DNA of 64,000 nt, taken from the NCBI GenBank assembly GCA_029260495.1, contig JAJDDD010000012.1, positions 62,001 through 126,000 of the forward strand. The letters run 5' to 3'. Position 1 is the first letter of the stretch. Each line of letters opens with the position of its first letter. Shown piece after piece: positions 32,964 through 40,491 of the stretch. This stretch comes from Phycisphaerales bacterium. Its GTDB lineage: Bacteria; Planctomycetota; Phycisphaerae; Phycisphaerales; UBA1924. Under the pieces are notes generated by a model. The model saw only the letters and a list, made by a program, of their open reading frames with translations. It did not search any database and had not been told where the DNA came from. The translations under genes were made by a program, and so were the position numbers.

Positions 32964-32993
32964 TTGACAGCCTTCCCATCTTCCTGCTATCCA
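32964..32993 (+). promoter_or_regulatory. Promoter of the ATP-grasp gene
   Basis: A perfect -35 TTGACA (32964-32969) is followed after 18 bases by TATCCA (32988-32993), which ends 9 bases before the ATG at 33003. The spacing predicts a leaderless mRNA. Confidence 0.6.
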
Positions 32994-33002
32994 CCCGCCC
33001 TC

Positions 33003-33884
33003 ATGTCACTCCATGTCGGCCTAATCACCTGCGTTAACCTCCCCGAGCCTGACCCCGATCAGACGCCCTTGCTTGCCGCGCTGCGCGATTCCAATGTCGA
33101 AGCTGAGATGGTCGCCTGGGACGACCCCAATACGGATCTTGCCCGCTTCGATCTTTGCGTCATCCGATCAACATGGAACTACTACAAAGACTGCGCCCGG
33201 TTCATGGACTGGCTCGCCCACGCTTCCAAAACAACACACCTGCTCAACCGCGCCCCCATTATCGAGTGGAATCTCCACAAGTTCTATCTGGATGAACTCC
33301 AGCGCGCCGGCGTCCCCATTGTCCCCACCGCATTCATCAGCAAAAGCCAACACGCCGAACTCAGCGCCATCCTCGCGCCCCACGACTGGCAGGACATTGT
33401 CATCAAGCCCGCCATCTCCGCCTCCTCCTTTGACACCAAACGCTTCACCCGCGCCCAACTCCCTGACGCCCAGGCCTTTCTTGATTACCTGCTCGTCAAC
33501 CGCGACGCATTGGTTCAGCAGTACATGCCCACCGTCGAAACTTCTGGCGAACGCGCTCTCATATGTATCGCAGGCGAGTTCACACACGCCATCCGCAAAA
33601 ACCCACGATTCTCGCGCGATGATGAGAGCGTCTCCGACGCCCTGTCTCTCGAACCCGACGAGCGCGCCTTCGCCGACTCCGTTCTCGACGCCATTCCCGA
33701 ACGCGTTATTTCCGCAACTTCGCGCGATGAACTCCTCTACGCGCGCATCGACATCATGCGCAACCAATCGGGCGCCATCCGGCTCTCAGAGCTCGAACTC
33801 ATCGAGCCCTCGCTTTTTCTTATTCAGAGTCCCCCAGCCATGGCCCGCATCGTGTCAGCAATCAAAGCCCGCGCCAGCTCCTGA
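33003..33884 (+). CDS. ATP-grasp family protein (DcsG-like)
   Basis: The 293-residue protein begins with a segment typical of a family of ATP-grasp proteins related to the cycloserine ligase DcsG (VGLITCVNLPEPDPDQTPLL and DLCVIRSTWNYY). The central part has the ATP-grasp lysine strand DIVIKPAISASS and the DALVQQYMPTVETSGERALI region, and the C-terminus has metal-binding residues in YARIDIM and SELELIEPSLFL. Such enzymes join a carboxylate to an amine through an acyl phosphate. No partner gene is adjacent, so the substrate is unknown. A promoter 9 bases upstream supports this ATG. Confidence 0.82.
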   Translation: MSLHVGLITCVNLPEPDPDQTPLLAALRDSNVEAEMVAWDDPNTDLARFDLCVIRSTWNYYKDCARFMDWLAHASKTTHLLNRAPIIEWNLHKFYLDELQRAGVPIVPTAFISKSQHAELSAILAPHDWQDIVIKPAISASSFDTKRFTRAQLPDAQAFLDYLLVNRDALVQQYMPTVETSGERALICIAGEFTHAIRKNPRFSRDDESVSDALSLEPDERAFADSVLDAIPERVISATSRDELLYARIDIMRNQSGAIRLSELELIEPSLFLIQSPPAMARIVSAIKARASS

Positions 33885-34175
33885 TCTCATTTCAACCAGT
33901 TCCCATATTCATGCAAGGGATCGCCGCTCCCGCGACATCTCCACATGAGGAAAGGGCATCGAGGCGCCACACGGGGTCTTCATACCATCGTGAGCTGTCG
34001 TTTTGCAGTTCAGATGGATGGAATTAGTAGCCTGGAAGGTTGATTCAGATGTATGGTTGACGATGCATATGCTGAGTCAGAACAAGGATGAAAAGAGAGA
34101 AATGGGTGTCTTGAGTCCGTTATCGACCGACGGAGAGCCGGATGCCAGGTGTGAAATAAACGGAGATGTAAAGAG

Positions 34176-36200
34176 ATGAAATTGTTGACAAGTCTGTCCG
34201 CCCTCGCTCTGCTCAGTAACGCCGCCCTCGCCGCCCCGCGCGATATCCAGATCGTTCAGGTCAACTTCAACTCCGGCGTCGTCACCATCCGAAATCTCGG
34301 TCCCGCCAACCAAACCATCAGCGGCTTTCGCTTCTGCACCGCCGACGACAACCAGCAACTCCAGTACACCGGCACAACCGGTCTCTCCGGCCTCTCCCTC
34401 GACCCCGGTGAAGACTTTCACATCCACTGGAACAACGACGCCCCCGCCGACCCCAACGCGCGCAATGTCTCCGCGCTCGGCGGCTTTAGCGCTCAACCAA
34501 TGGATCGCGGTCCTTGGGGCCTGGCGCTCTACTCCTCATCCCCCTTCGGCACACCCGCCAACATGGTCGATTACGTCCAGTGGACTGACGACCTCGCCAA
34601 TCCCTCTAACTTCACCGCTGACGCCCGAGCGCCTGTCGCGACCAGCGCCTTGCTCTGGTCTGCAAATGCGGACTTCGTCGTCACCACGCCAAAAGCCGTC
34701 TCCCTCGACCTCACCGATCTCGCAAACAACACCGCCCACAGCCCAGCCGACTACAACCTTGGCGGAGGCCCGGGTGGTGGCCCTCTTGCTGATCCCATCC
34801 CTACGCCGGTCCCGCTCGGCGCTGTGAATGTTCAGCTCGCCACCGTCGCGACCGGGCTCACTGCTCCAAACTGGGGAACAAATGCACCCGGCGTCTCCGG
34901 TCGACTCTACGTCTCAGACCAAAACGGCATATTCTGGAACATCAATCTCGCCGACGGCTCCAAGTCCGTTTTCCTCGATGTTTCAAGCATCATTGTCACG
35001 CTCGGCATCGGCGGACCCGGGACCTTCGATGAACGCGGACTCCTCGGTGTCGCCTTCCATCCCAATTACCAGGCCAACGGCCTTCTTTACACCTACACCT
35101 CAGAGCCAAACGCCGGCGCCGCTGATTTTTCCACCATTCCCGTCGGCGAAACCGCCGACCACCAAACTGTCATTCGTGAATGGAACGTCCCCGAACCGGG
35201 AGATCTCAATGCGACCGTGAACTTTGCTTCTTCGCGCATCCTCCTCACCATCGATCAACCACAGTTCAACCACAACGCCGGCGCCATCAATTTCGGCGCT
35301 GACAACATGCTTTACATCGCGCTGGGCGACGGGGGCGCCTCAGATGACGAAGGCATCGGGCACGGCGTTTCAGGCAACGGGCAGGATCCCACCAACCCAC
35401 TCGGATCCATCCTGCGCATTGACCCGCTCGGAAACAACTCCGCAAACAGCCAGTACGGCATTCCCTTTGACAATCCATTTGTTCCGGAGCGAGGCGCCAA
35501 TGTTCAGGAAATATTCGCGTTCGGCTTCCGCAATCCCTTCCGCTTCTCATTCGACGGACCGGATCTATACGTCGCCGACGTCGGACAAAACGACATCGAG
35601 GAAGTTGACATCGTCACCTCCGGCGACAACTACGGCTGGAACCTCAAGGAAGGTTCGTTCTTCTTTGACCCCAACGGCGTTGATCCCGGCTTTATCACGA
35701 ATGTCGATCCAGGCGTCCCCGCAGGCCTCGTCGATCCCATCGCGCAATATGACCACGATGAAGGCATCGCCATCGTTGGTGGATTCGTCTATCGCGGCGT
35801 CAAGATCCCCGCTCTCACTGGCAGCTACATTTTCGGCGACTTCGCGCAAACGTTCTCCAACGACGGTCGACTTTTCTATCTCGATGGCGCCGGCGACGTC
35901 GTTGAGTTCAACCTCCTCGGCCAGCCCGCGCTCAATCTCTCCCTCCTCGGATTCGGCCAGGATGAGAACGGCGAAGTCTATGTTCTCGCCAATAACACCG
36001 GCGTGCCATTCGGCGTCGGCGGTGTCGTCCTTCGCATTGCTCCAAAGATTGGTGATCTTGATGCCAACGGTGTAGTCGGCAGCGCAGATCTCGCCAACTT
36101 GCTCGGCTCCTGGGGCCAGCCTGGCGGCGCCGCAGACCTCGACATGAGCGGCGCCGTCGGAAGCGCCGACCTCGCTCTCCTCCTCGGCAACTGGGGCTGA
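34176..36200 (+). CDS. Secreted PQQ-type sugar dehydrogenase with dockerin-like tail
   Basis: The 674-residue product has a signal peptide (residues 1-19), an N-terminal domain of about 160 residues resembling lamin-tail/LTD folds, and a six-bladed propeller of the glucose/sorbosone dehydrogenase family from about 225 to 610. Family motifs are DERGLLGVAFHPNY, HNAGAINFGADNMLYIALGD (with the likely catalytic His), NPLGSILRIDPLG, AFGFRNPFRFSF and VGQNDIEEVD. Members oxidise sugars with PQQ in the periplasm. The C-terminus has two calcium loops, each ending LLGSWG or LLGNWG. A strong terminator follows. Confidence 0.9.
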   Translation: MKLLTSLSALALLSNAALAAPRDIQIVQVNFNSGVVTIRNLGPANQTISGFRFCTADDNQQLQYTGTTGLSGLSLDPGEDFHIHWNNDAPADPNARNVSALGGFSAQPMDRGPWGLALYSSSPFGTPANMVDYVQWTDDLANPSNFTADARAPVATSALLWSANADFVVTTPKAVSLDLTDLANNTAHSPADYNLGGGPGGGPLADPIPTPVPLGAVNVQLATVATGLTAPNWGTNAPGVSGRLYVSDQNGIFWNINLADGSKSVFLDVSSIIVTLGIGGPGTFDERGLLGVAFHPNYQANGLLYTYTSEPNAGAADFSTIPVGETADHQTVIREWNVPEPGDLNATVNFASSRILLTIDQPQFNHNAGAINFGADNMLYIALGDGGASDDEGIGHGVSGNGQDPTNPLGSILRIDPLGNNSANSQYGIPFDNPFVPERGANVQEIFAFGFRNPFRFSFDGPDLYVADVGQNDIEEVDIVTSGDNYGWNLKEGSFFFDPNGVDPGFITNVDPGVPAGLVDPIAQYDHDEGIAIVGGFVYRGVKIPALTGSYIFGDFAQTFSNDGRLFYLDGAGDVVEFNLLGQPALNLSLLGFGQDENGEVYVLANNTGVPFGVGGVVLRIAPKIGDLDANGVVGSADLANLLGSWGQPGGAADLDMSGAVGSADLALLLGNWG

Positions 36201-36290
36201 GCAACACAACCCGCCCTTTTCGACGCCCTGTTCACTCACAAGGCGTCAACCTCCTCCTCTATCAACGATGTATTTAATTGGGGATGACAG

Positions 36291-36335
36291 GAGCTGGCGA
36301 ACTGGGCATCCCTCAGTTCGCCAGCTCAATTTTTT
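36291..36335 (+). terminator. Rho-independent terminator
   Basis: A perfect 14-bp stem (36291-36304 with 36314-36327), a 9-base loop and a run of six T after AA close the sugar dehydrogenase transcript, 90 bases after its stop. Confidence 0.93.
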
Positions 36336-36461
36336 GTGCAAACTCACGAGCGCCTCCAACGTCGTGCGAGCGGCGCCCATCGATCACCCCCCCGTGCCGA
36401 CTCCGGGCCTATGCTGAACTTCTTCGTTTCTCGAAGCACTCCTATCACCAGGAGTCAGCGC

Positions 36462-37664
36462 ATGGATGATGTATTCGACGCGATCGTAATCGGCGCCGCC
36501 ATCTCAGGATCCATGACTGCAATCAGCCTCACCCGCGCTGGCTGGCGCGTCGCGCTCATCGAAAAACGCGCCCCCAACAACTCCAAAGCCTGCGGCTGCT
36601 GCCTCAGCCCGCGCGTTGCGCCCATCCTTGAATCCGCCGGCCTTATGAAAGATGTCCAGCGCCTTTCAGCAGGTAGGGTGCGCCGCGTCCGCATCCATGT
36701 CTCGGGTCGCCCGCCAATTGAAACGCCTCTCATCACTCCCTCAACAAGAACGCAGCCAATCGCAGGATGGCTGGTCCCCCGCGCCCAGTTCGACGACGCC
36801 CTGCGCCAGCGCGCCCAACACGCCGGCGTCCGCCTCGTCAGCGCCCGCGCAAAACTCGTGCTGAAGAACTCCGGCATGCAGACCGTCCAGCTGCGCCGCT
36901 CTTCTGAGAACAACCACGCCGGAGCAACGAAGATCATCCGATCTCCGCTCGTCATCGGCGCCGATGGTCTGGGCAGCGCCGTCGCCCGCGCCGCCGGGCT
37001 CAACCGCCAGCCATCTCGATCGCTCTTCCCGGTGAAGCCACGCCAAAAATATGGCTTTTCCTTCGACATCGCCCCCGCCGATCCCGCCGCGCTCTTACCC
37101 CAGACAATCGAAATGTTTGTTTCCTCAGCCGGATATCTCGGCGTCGTCCAGCAAGCGAACACCATGCTCCATGTCGGCGCCCTCGTTCAGCGCCGCGCCC
37201 ACTCGCTGCGCGATCCCTTCAGCTTTGTGGCTCAACTCGCGCAGCAACACCCTGCGCTGCGCCAGGCGCTCGGCGAATCTCCGTTCCGCGAGCGAGCTAT
37301 AGATTTTCACGCCGCCGGACCAATGCCCTGGCGTCCGCGCCATGTCGCAACCAACCGCGTCGCGCTTGTCGGCGACGCCGCAGGCTACGTCGAACCCTTC
37401 ACCGGCGAAGGGATGGCCTGGGCCCTCGAAAGCGCCGACCTGCTCGCGCAAGTCTGCGCTGCTGCAACCCCCGGCGCCTGGAACGCTGCAACTGCAGCGC
37501 GATACGAAAACCTCTGGCGCCGCCGCATCGCCGGCCGCCAACGCATCTGTAAATCGCTCTCATTTGCTATCGCCCGCCCCGCCGCTCTCAGCGTGCTTGT
37601 AAGAATCGCCAACATCGCAAGCCCGCTCCCCAATGCCCTCTCGCGACGGGTGGCTCAAGCGTGA
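36462..37664 (+). CDS. FAD-dependent oxidoreductase paired with type III PKS
   Basis: The protein starts with the dinucleotide-binding motif DAIVIGAAISGSMTAISL (the last Gly of GxGxxG replaced by Ser) and has the GD motif VALVGDAAGYVEPFTGEGMAWAL, as in geranylgeranyl reductase-like and aromatic hydroxylase flavoproteins. A CGCCLSP stretch near residue 45 is typical of the geranylgeranyl reductase-like group. ATG 36462 follows a CAGGAG ribosome site. Its stop overlaps the start of the type III polyketide synthase as GTGA, so it likely modifies that product, by hydroxylation or reduction. Confidence 0.86.
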   Translation: MDDVFDAIVIGAAISGSMTAISLTRAGWRVALIEKRAPNNSKACGCCLSPRVAPILESAGLMKDVQRLSAGRVRRVRIHVSGRPPIETPLITPSTRTQPIAGWLVPRAQFDDALRQRAQHAGVRLVSARAKLVLKNSGMQTVQLRRSSENNHAGATKIIRSPLVIGADGLGSAVARAAGLNRQPSRSLFPVKPRQKYGFSFDIAPADPAALLPQTIEMFVSSAGYLGVVQQANTMLHVGALVQRRAHSLRDPFSFVAQLAQQHPALRQALGESPFRERAIDFHAAGPMPWRPRHVATNRVALVGDAAGYVEPFTGEGMAWALESADLLAQVCAAATPGAWNAATAARYENLWRRRIAGRQRICKSLSFAIARPAALSVLVRIANIASPLPNALSRRVAQA

Positions 37665-38839
37665 CTGCCATCTCTTCACAATCCGCGCAGCGCGCAAAGC
37701 CATCAGCGCACCGGCGCCCCAACACCCCCGCGAACAAAACCCCTGCTCGCGCAGAACTCCTCAGCCTCGGTTTCGCAACCCCGGAGTTGTGTCAACCACA
37801 AGTTCAAATCTGCGCAGAAATCGCCGACCTACTTGAACTCAAGGACAAAGCCCTCGCCCGCTGGAACCGAATCGTGCGCGGCTCTCAAATCGACTCCCGA
37901 CACGCCGTCCAGCCCATCGCCCGCACAATCCATCTCTCAACCGCCCAGCGAATGCAAACCTACGCACAACTCGCCCCACCTCTCGCTCAGCGCGCTTGCC
38001 AACACGCAGTCGAGCGCGCACGCATCGCCCCGGAAGACATCACCGACCTCATCGTCGTTTCCTGCACCGGCTTCTCCGCGCCCGGCGTCGACGCCGAACT
38101 CATCACCCGCCTCAGCCTCCGCCCAACAGTCCGCCGTTCGACAATCGGATTCATGGGCTGCTTCGGCGCCATCACCGGCCTCCGCGCCGCAGCCGGCGCC
38201 TGCGCACTCGACCCAAACGCTATCGCCCTCGTTGTCTGCGTAGAACTCTGCTCCCTCCACATCCGCGCCGCATCCGATCTCAATAACCAAATTGCCTCAG
38301 CCCTTTTCTCTGACGGCGCCGCCGCCGCGATCGTCGCTTCGCCCAACCGCATCAATCACCGCCCCAATCGCGCGCACAATTCCACCACCTCTGCCCCCCG
38401 GCGCCAACCCATCGCCGCCATCCATCCCGGCGCCTCCCTCCTCATCCCCGAAGCCGCCGCCGATATGACCTGGACCATCACCGACTCCGGATTCGCCATG
38501 ACCCTCACCCGCGACGTCCCCCCAGCCATCGAACGCCAGATTGGCGACTTTCTCCGCCAGGCCTATCCCGATCGCCCCGCCTCCTACATCATCCACCCCG
38601 GCGGCCCCGGCATCCTCACCGCCGTCCAGCGCAGCCTCGACCTTCCCTCCAACCGCTCCGACCTCCTCGCCGCCCGCCACATCCTCCGCCACCACGGCAA
38701 CATGTCCTCCAGCACCATCCTCTTCGTCCTCGACCACGCCCTCAAACTCCCCGCCGCCCAGCTTCCAGCCCTCCTCCTCGCCTTCGGCCCCGGCCTCACC
38801 ATCGAATCCCTCTCTCTCAGCCCGCCCCCCTCATCTTGA
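37661..38839 (+). CDS. Type III polyketide synthase (chalcone/stilbene synthase-like)
   Basis: The 392-residue protein carries the catalytic triad of the family: Cys167 in GFMGCFGAITGLRAA, His312 in YIIHPGGPGIL and Asn347 in RHHGNMSSSTILFVL. These enzymes extend acyl-CoA starters with malonyl-CoA and cyclise the chain to resorcinols or pyrones. The first 30 residues are an Ala/Pro/Arg-rich extension without homology. The GTG start overlaps the upstream oxidoreductase stop by 4 bases. No methyltransferase, often the third member of such alkylresorcinol operons, is adjacent. Confidence 0.92.
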   Translation: MTAISSQSAQRAKPSAHRRPNTPANKTPARAELLSLGFATPELCQPQVQICAEIADLLELKDKALARWNRIVRGSQIDSRHAVQPIARTIHLSTAQRMQTYAQLAPPLAQRACQHAVERARIAPEDITDLIVVSCTGFSAPGVDAELITRLSLRPTVRRSTIGFMGCFGAITGLRAAAGACALDPNAIALVVCVELCSLHIRAASDLNNQIASALFSDGAAAAIVASPNRINHRPNRAHNSTTSAPRRQPIAAIHPGASLLIPEAAADMTWTITDSGFAMTLTRDVPPAIERQIGDFLRQAYPDRPASYIIHPGGPGILTAVQRSLDLPSNRSDLLAARHILRHHGNMSSSTILFVLDHALKLPAAQLPALLLAFGPGLTIESLSLSPPPSS

Positions 38840-38863
38840 ATCCCCCAGCCACTTCGCTACACT
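38836..38863 (+). promoter_or_regulatory. Probable promoter of rpsL-rpsG-crcB
   Basis: TTGAAT at 38836-38841 and TACACT at 38858-38863 are separated by 16 bases, giving a leader of about 90 bases before rpsL. The -35 overlaps the stop codon of the polyketide synthase gene. Confidence 0.5.
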
Positions 38864-38962
38864 GCTCGGCTCGCCTCTGGTAATCGCGAGGGATGCCCGT
38901 GCGCTTTTCTGCGGGCCCAACCTGACTGAGACAGACACCCCTAGAAATGGTTCCGAAGCGCT

Positions 38963-39334
38963 ATGCCGACGATTAATCAACTTGTTCGCAATCCTCGCAA
39001 GCCCCAGGTGGCGAAGTCCAAGGTGCGCGACATTGATAAGTGCCCCCAAAAACGCGGCGTCTGCCTCCAGGTGCGCACCGTCACGCCCAAGAAGCCCAAC
39101 TCCGCGCTCCGCAAGGTCGCGCGCGTTCGCCTCTCCAACGGCAAAGAAATCTCTGCCTACATCGGCGGCGAAGGCCACAACCTTCAGGAGCACTCCATCG
39201 TCCTCGTTCGCGGCGGCCGCGTTCGTGACCTCCCCGGCGTCCGTTACCACGTCGTGCGCGGCACGCTCGATTGCCTCGGCGTCGACGGACGCAAAAAGGG
39301 TCGAAGCAAGTACGGCGCCAAACGCGGTAAGTAA
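38963..39334 (+). CDS. rpsL: Ribosomal protein uS12
   Basis: The 123-residue sequence [20 protein letters not shown] with [41 protein letters not shown] and the C-terminal [11 protein letters not shown] is textbook uS12 of the 30S decoding centre. Lys42 and the PKKPNSA loop where streptomycin resistance arises are wild type. It leads an rpsL-rpsG pair, but the usual fusA and tuf genes do not follow. Confidence 0.97.
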   Translation: MPTINQLVRNPRKPQVAKSKVRDIDKCPQKRGVCLQVRTVTPKKPNSALRKVARVRLSNGKEISAYIGGEGHNLQEHSIVLVRGGRVRDLPGVRYHVVRGTLDCLGVDGRKKGRSKYGAKRGK

Positions 39335-39392
39335 TACGCAAAACACAATCAGGTCCTCCAGCATCGGGCTGGCGGACAGACAGGCAAGTAAT

Positions 39393-39425
39393 CCCGCCCC
39401 CATGCCGGCAAAAAGGCGAGGCGGG
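39393..39425 (+). promoter_or_regulatory. Hairpin in the rpsL-rpsG spacer
   Basis: CCCGCC pairs with GGCGGG around an inner GCC/GGC stem in the 148-base gap between rpsL and rpsG. In E. coli S7 binds the S12-S7 spacer to repress its own translation, so this structure is a candidate for a similar control site. There is no T run. Confidence 0.35.
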
Positions 39426-39482
39426 GTGAACACAAAGCTGAGCATCTCTCGCTTCAGCAGATGAGCCCACAGGAGATAGAAA

Positions 39483-39983
39483 ATGGCTGGCAGAATCACC
39501 AAATCAGAAGAGCAGCTCCGCCCCGACGCTCGTTTCAACGACAAAGTCCTCGCGCGCTTCATCAACTGCGTCATGCACGACGGCAAAAAGTCCGTCGCCA
39601 CCCGCATCATGTATGACGCCCTCGATGACATCCAAAAACGCCTCGAAAAAGAAAACAATCCCGAGGCCCCCAAAGAGTCCATCGAAGTCTTCCGCCTCGC
39701 CTTGGACAACGTCAAGCCACCCGTCGAAGTCCGCTCCAAGCGCATCGGCGGCGCCAACTATCAGGTTCCCATGCAGGTCAACCGCAAGCGCCAGCAATCG
39801 CTCGCCGTCCGGTGGATCATCAACGCAGCCCGCAGCGAAAAGGGCCGCCCCATGTCCCGCTGCATCGCCGATGAGATCTACGCCGCCGCCCGCCGCGAGG
39901 GCAAAGCCATGACCACCCGCGAGCAAACCATCCGAATGGCTGAAGCAAACAAAGCCTTCGCCCACTTCGCAGGACCCCGGTAA
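39483..39983 (+). CDS. rpsG: Ribosomal protein uS7
   Basis: The 166-residue protein has FNDKVLARFINCVMHDGKKS, NVKPPVEVRSKRIGGANYQV, RKRQQSLAVRWII and the C-terminal EANKAFAHF typical of uS7, the primary 16S 3'-domain binder. It is about ten residues longer than the E. coli protein's core. An AGGAG ribosome site precedes the ATG. The stop lies 23 bases before crcB. Confidence 0.97.
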   Translation: MAGRITKSEEQLRPDARFNDKVLARFINCVMHDGKKSVATRIMYDALDDIQKRLEKENNPEAPKESIEVFRLALDNVKPPVEVRSKRIGGANYQVPMQVNRKRQQSLAVRWIINAARSEKGRPMSRCIADEIYAAARREGKAMTTREQTIRMAEANKAFAHFAGPR

Positions 39984-40006
39984 ACCCCCAAGAAAAAGAA
40001 CAGCCC

Positions 40007-40396
40007 ATGATCGGCCTCTTCTATGTGGCGATCGGCGGAAGTCTCGGCGCTGTCCTGCGCTATCTCCTCGTCAATGCCGCAGCCCGCTGGGCCGGCGACT
40101 CCTTCCCCTACGGCACACTCCTCGTCAACGCGATCGGCTGCGCCCTCATGGGCGTCGCCCTCGCCCTCTTTTCGGGTCCACACGCCGTCGCCATCCGCGA
40201 AGAACATCGCCTCGCCATCCAGGTCGGTGTGCTCGGCGGCTTCACCACCTACTCCGCCTACGCCCTCGACACACTCGAACTCGCCCGCACCGGCAGCCCC
40301 CGCCTCGCGATTCTTAACATCATCCTCACCAACGCCCTCGCCCTCATCGCTGTCATCACCGCCTACCGCATCACCGCAAGATTCATGGGCGGGTGA
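40007..40396 (+). CDS. crcB: Fluoride channel CrcB/Fluc
   Basis: The 129-residue protein has four membrane helices and the family motifs GGSLGAVLRYLL, YGTLLVNAIGCALMG (pore Asn) and GVLGGFTTYSAYALDTLEL (Phe-box and central Na+ loop). Fluc works as an antiparallel dimer to expel fluoride. It lies 23 bases after rpsG, in the place usually held by fusA, and no fluoride riboswitch fits in this short gap. Confidence 0.93.
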   Translation: MIGLFYVAIGGSLGAVLRYLLVNAAARWAGDSFPYGTLLVNAIGCALMGVALALFSGPHAVAIREEHRLAIQVGVLGGFTTYSAYALDTLELARTGSPRLAILNIILTNALALIAVITAYRITARFMGG

Positions 40397-40472
40397 AAAA
40401 ACAGGCGCCGGCCGCACACCCAGCTCGCCAATCTCCAATCTTCACCATCTGCGCAAGCGTACGATCGCCGTT

Positions 40473-40491
40473 TATACTTAGAACTAAGTAT
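40473..40491 (+). promoter_or_regulatory. -10 element and palindrome overlapping the TPR gene start
   Basis: TATACT at 40473-40478 lies 11 bases before the ATG at 40490. The perfect palindrome ATACTTAGAACTAAGTAT (40474-40491) covers most of this hexamer and the first two bases of the start codon. A repressor bound there would block both transcription and initiation; the mRNA would be leaderless. Confidence 0.5.
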
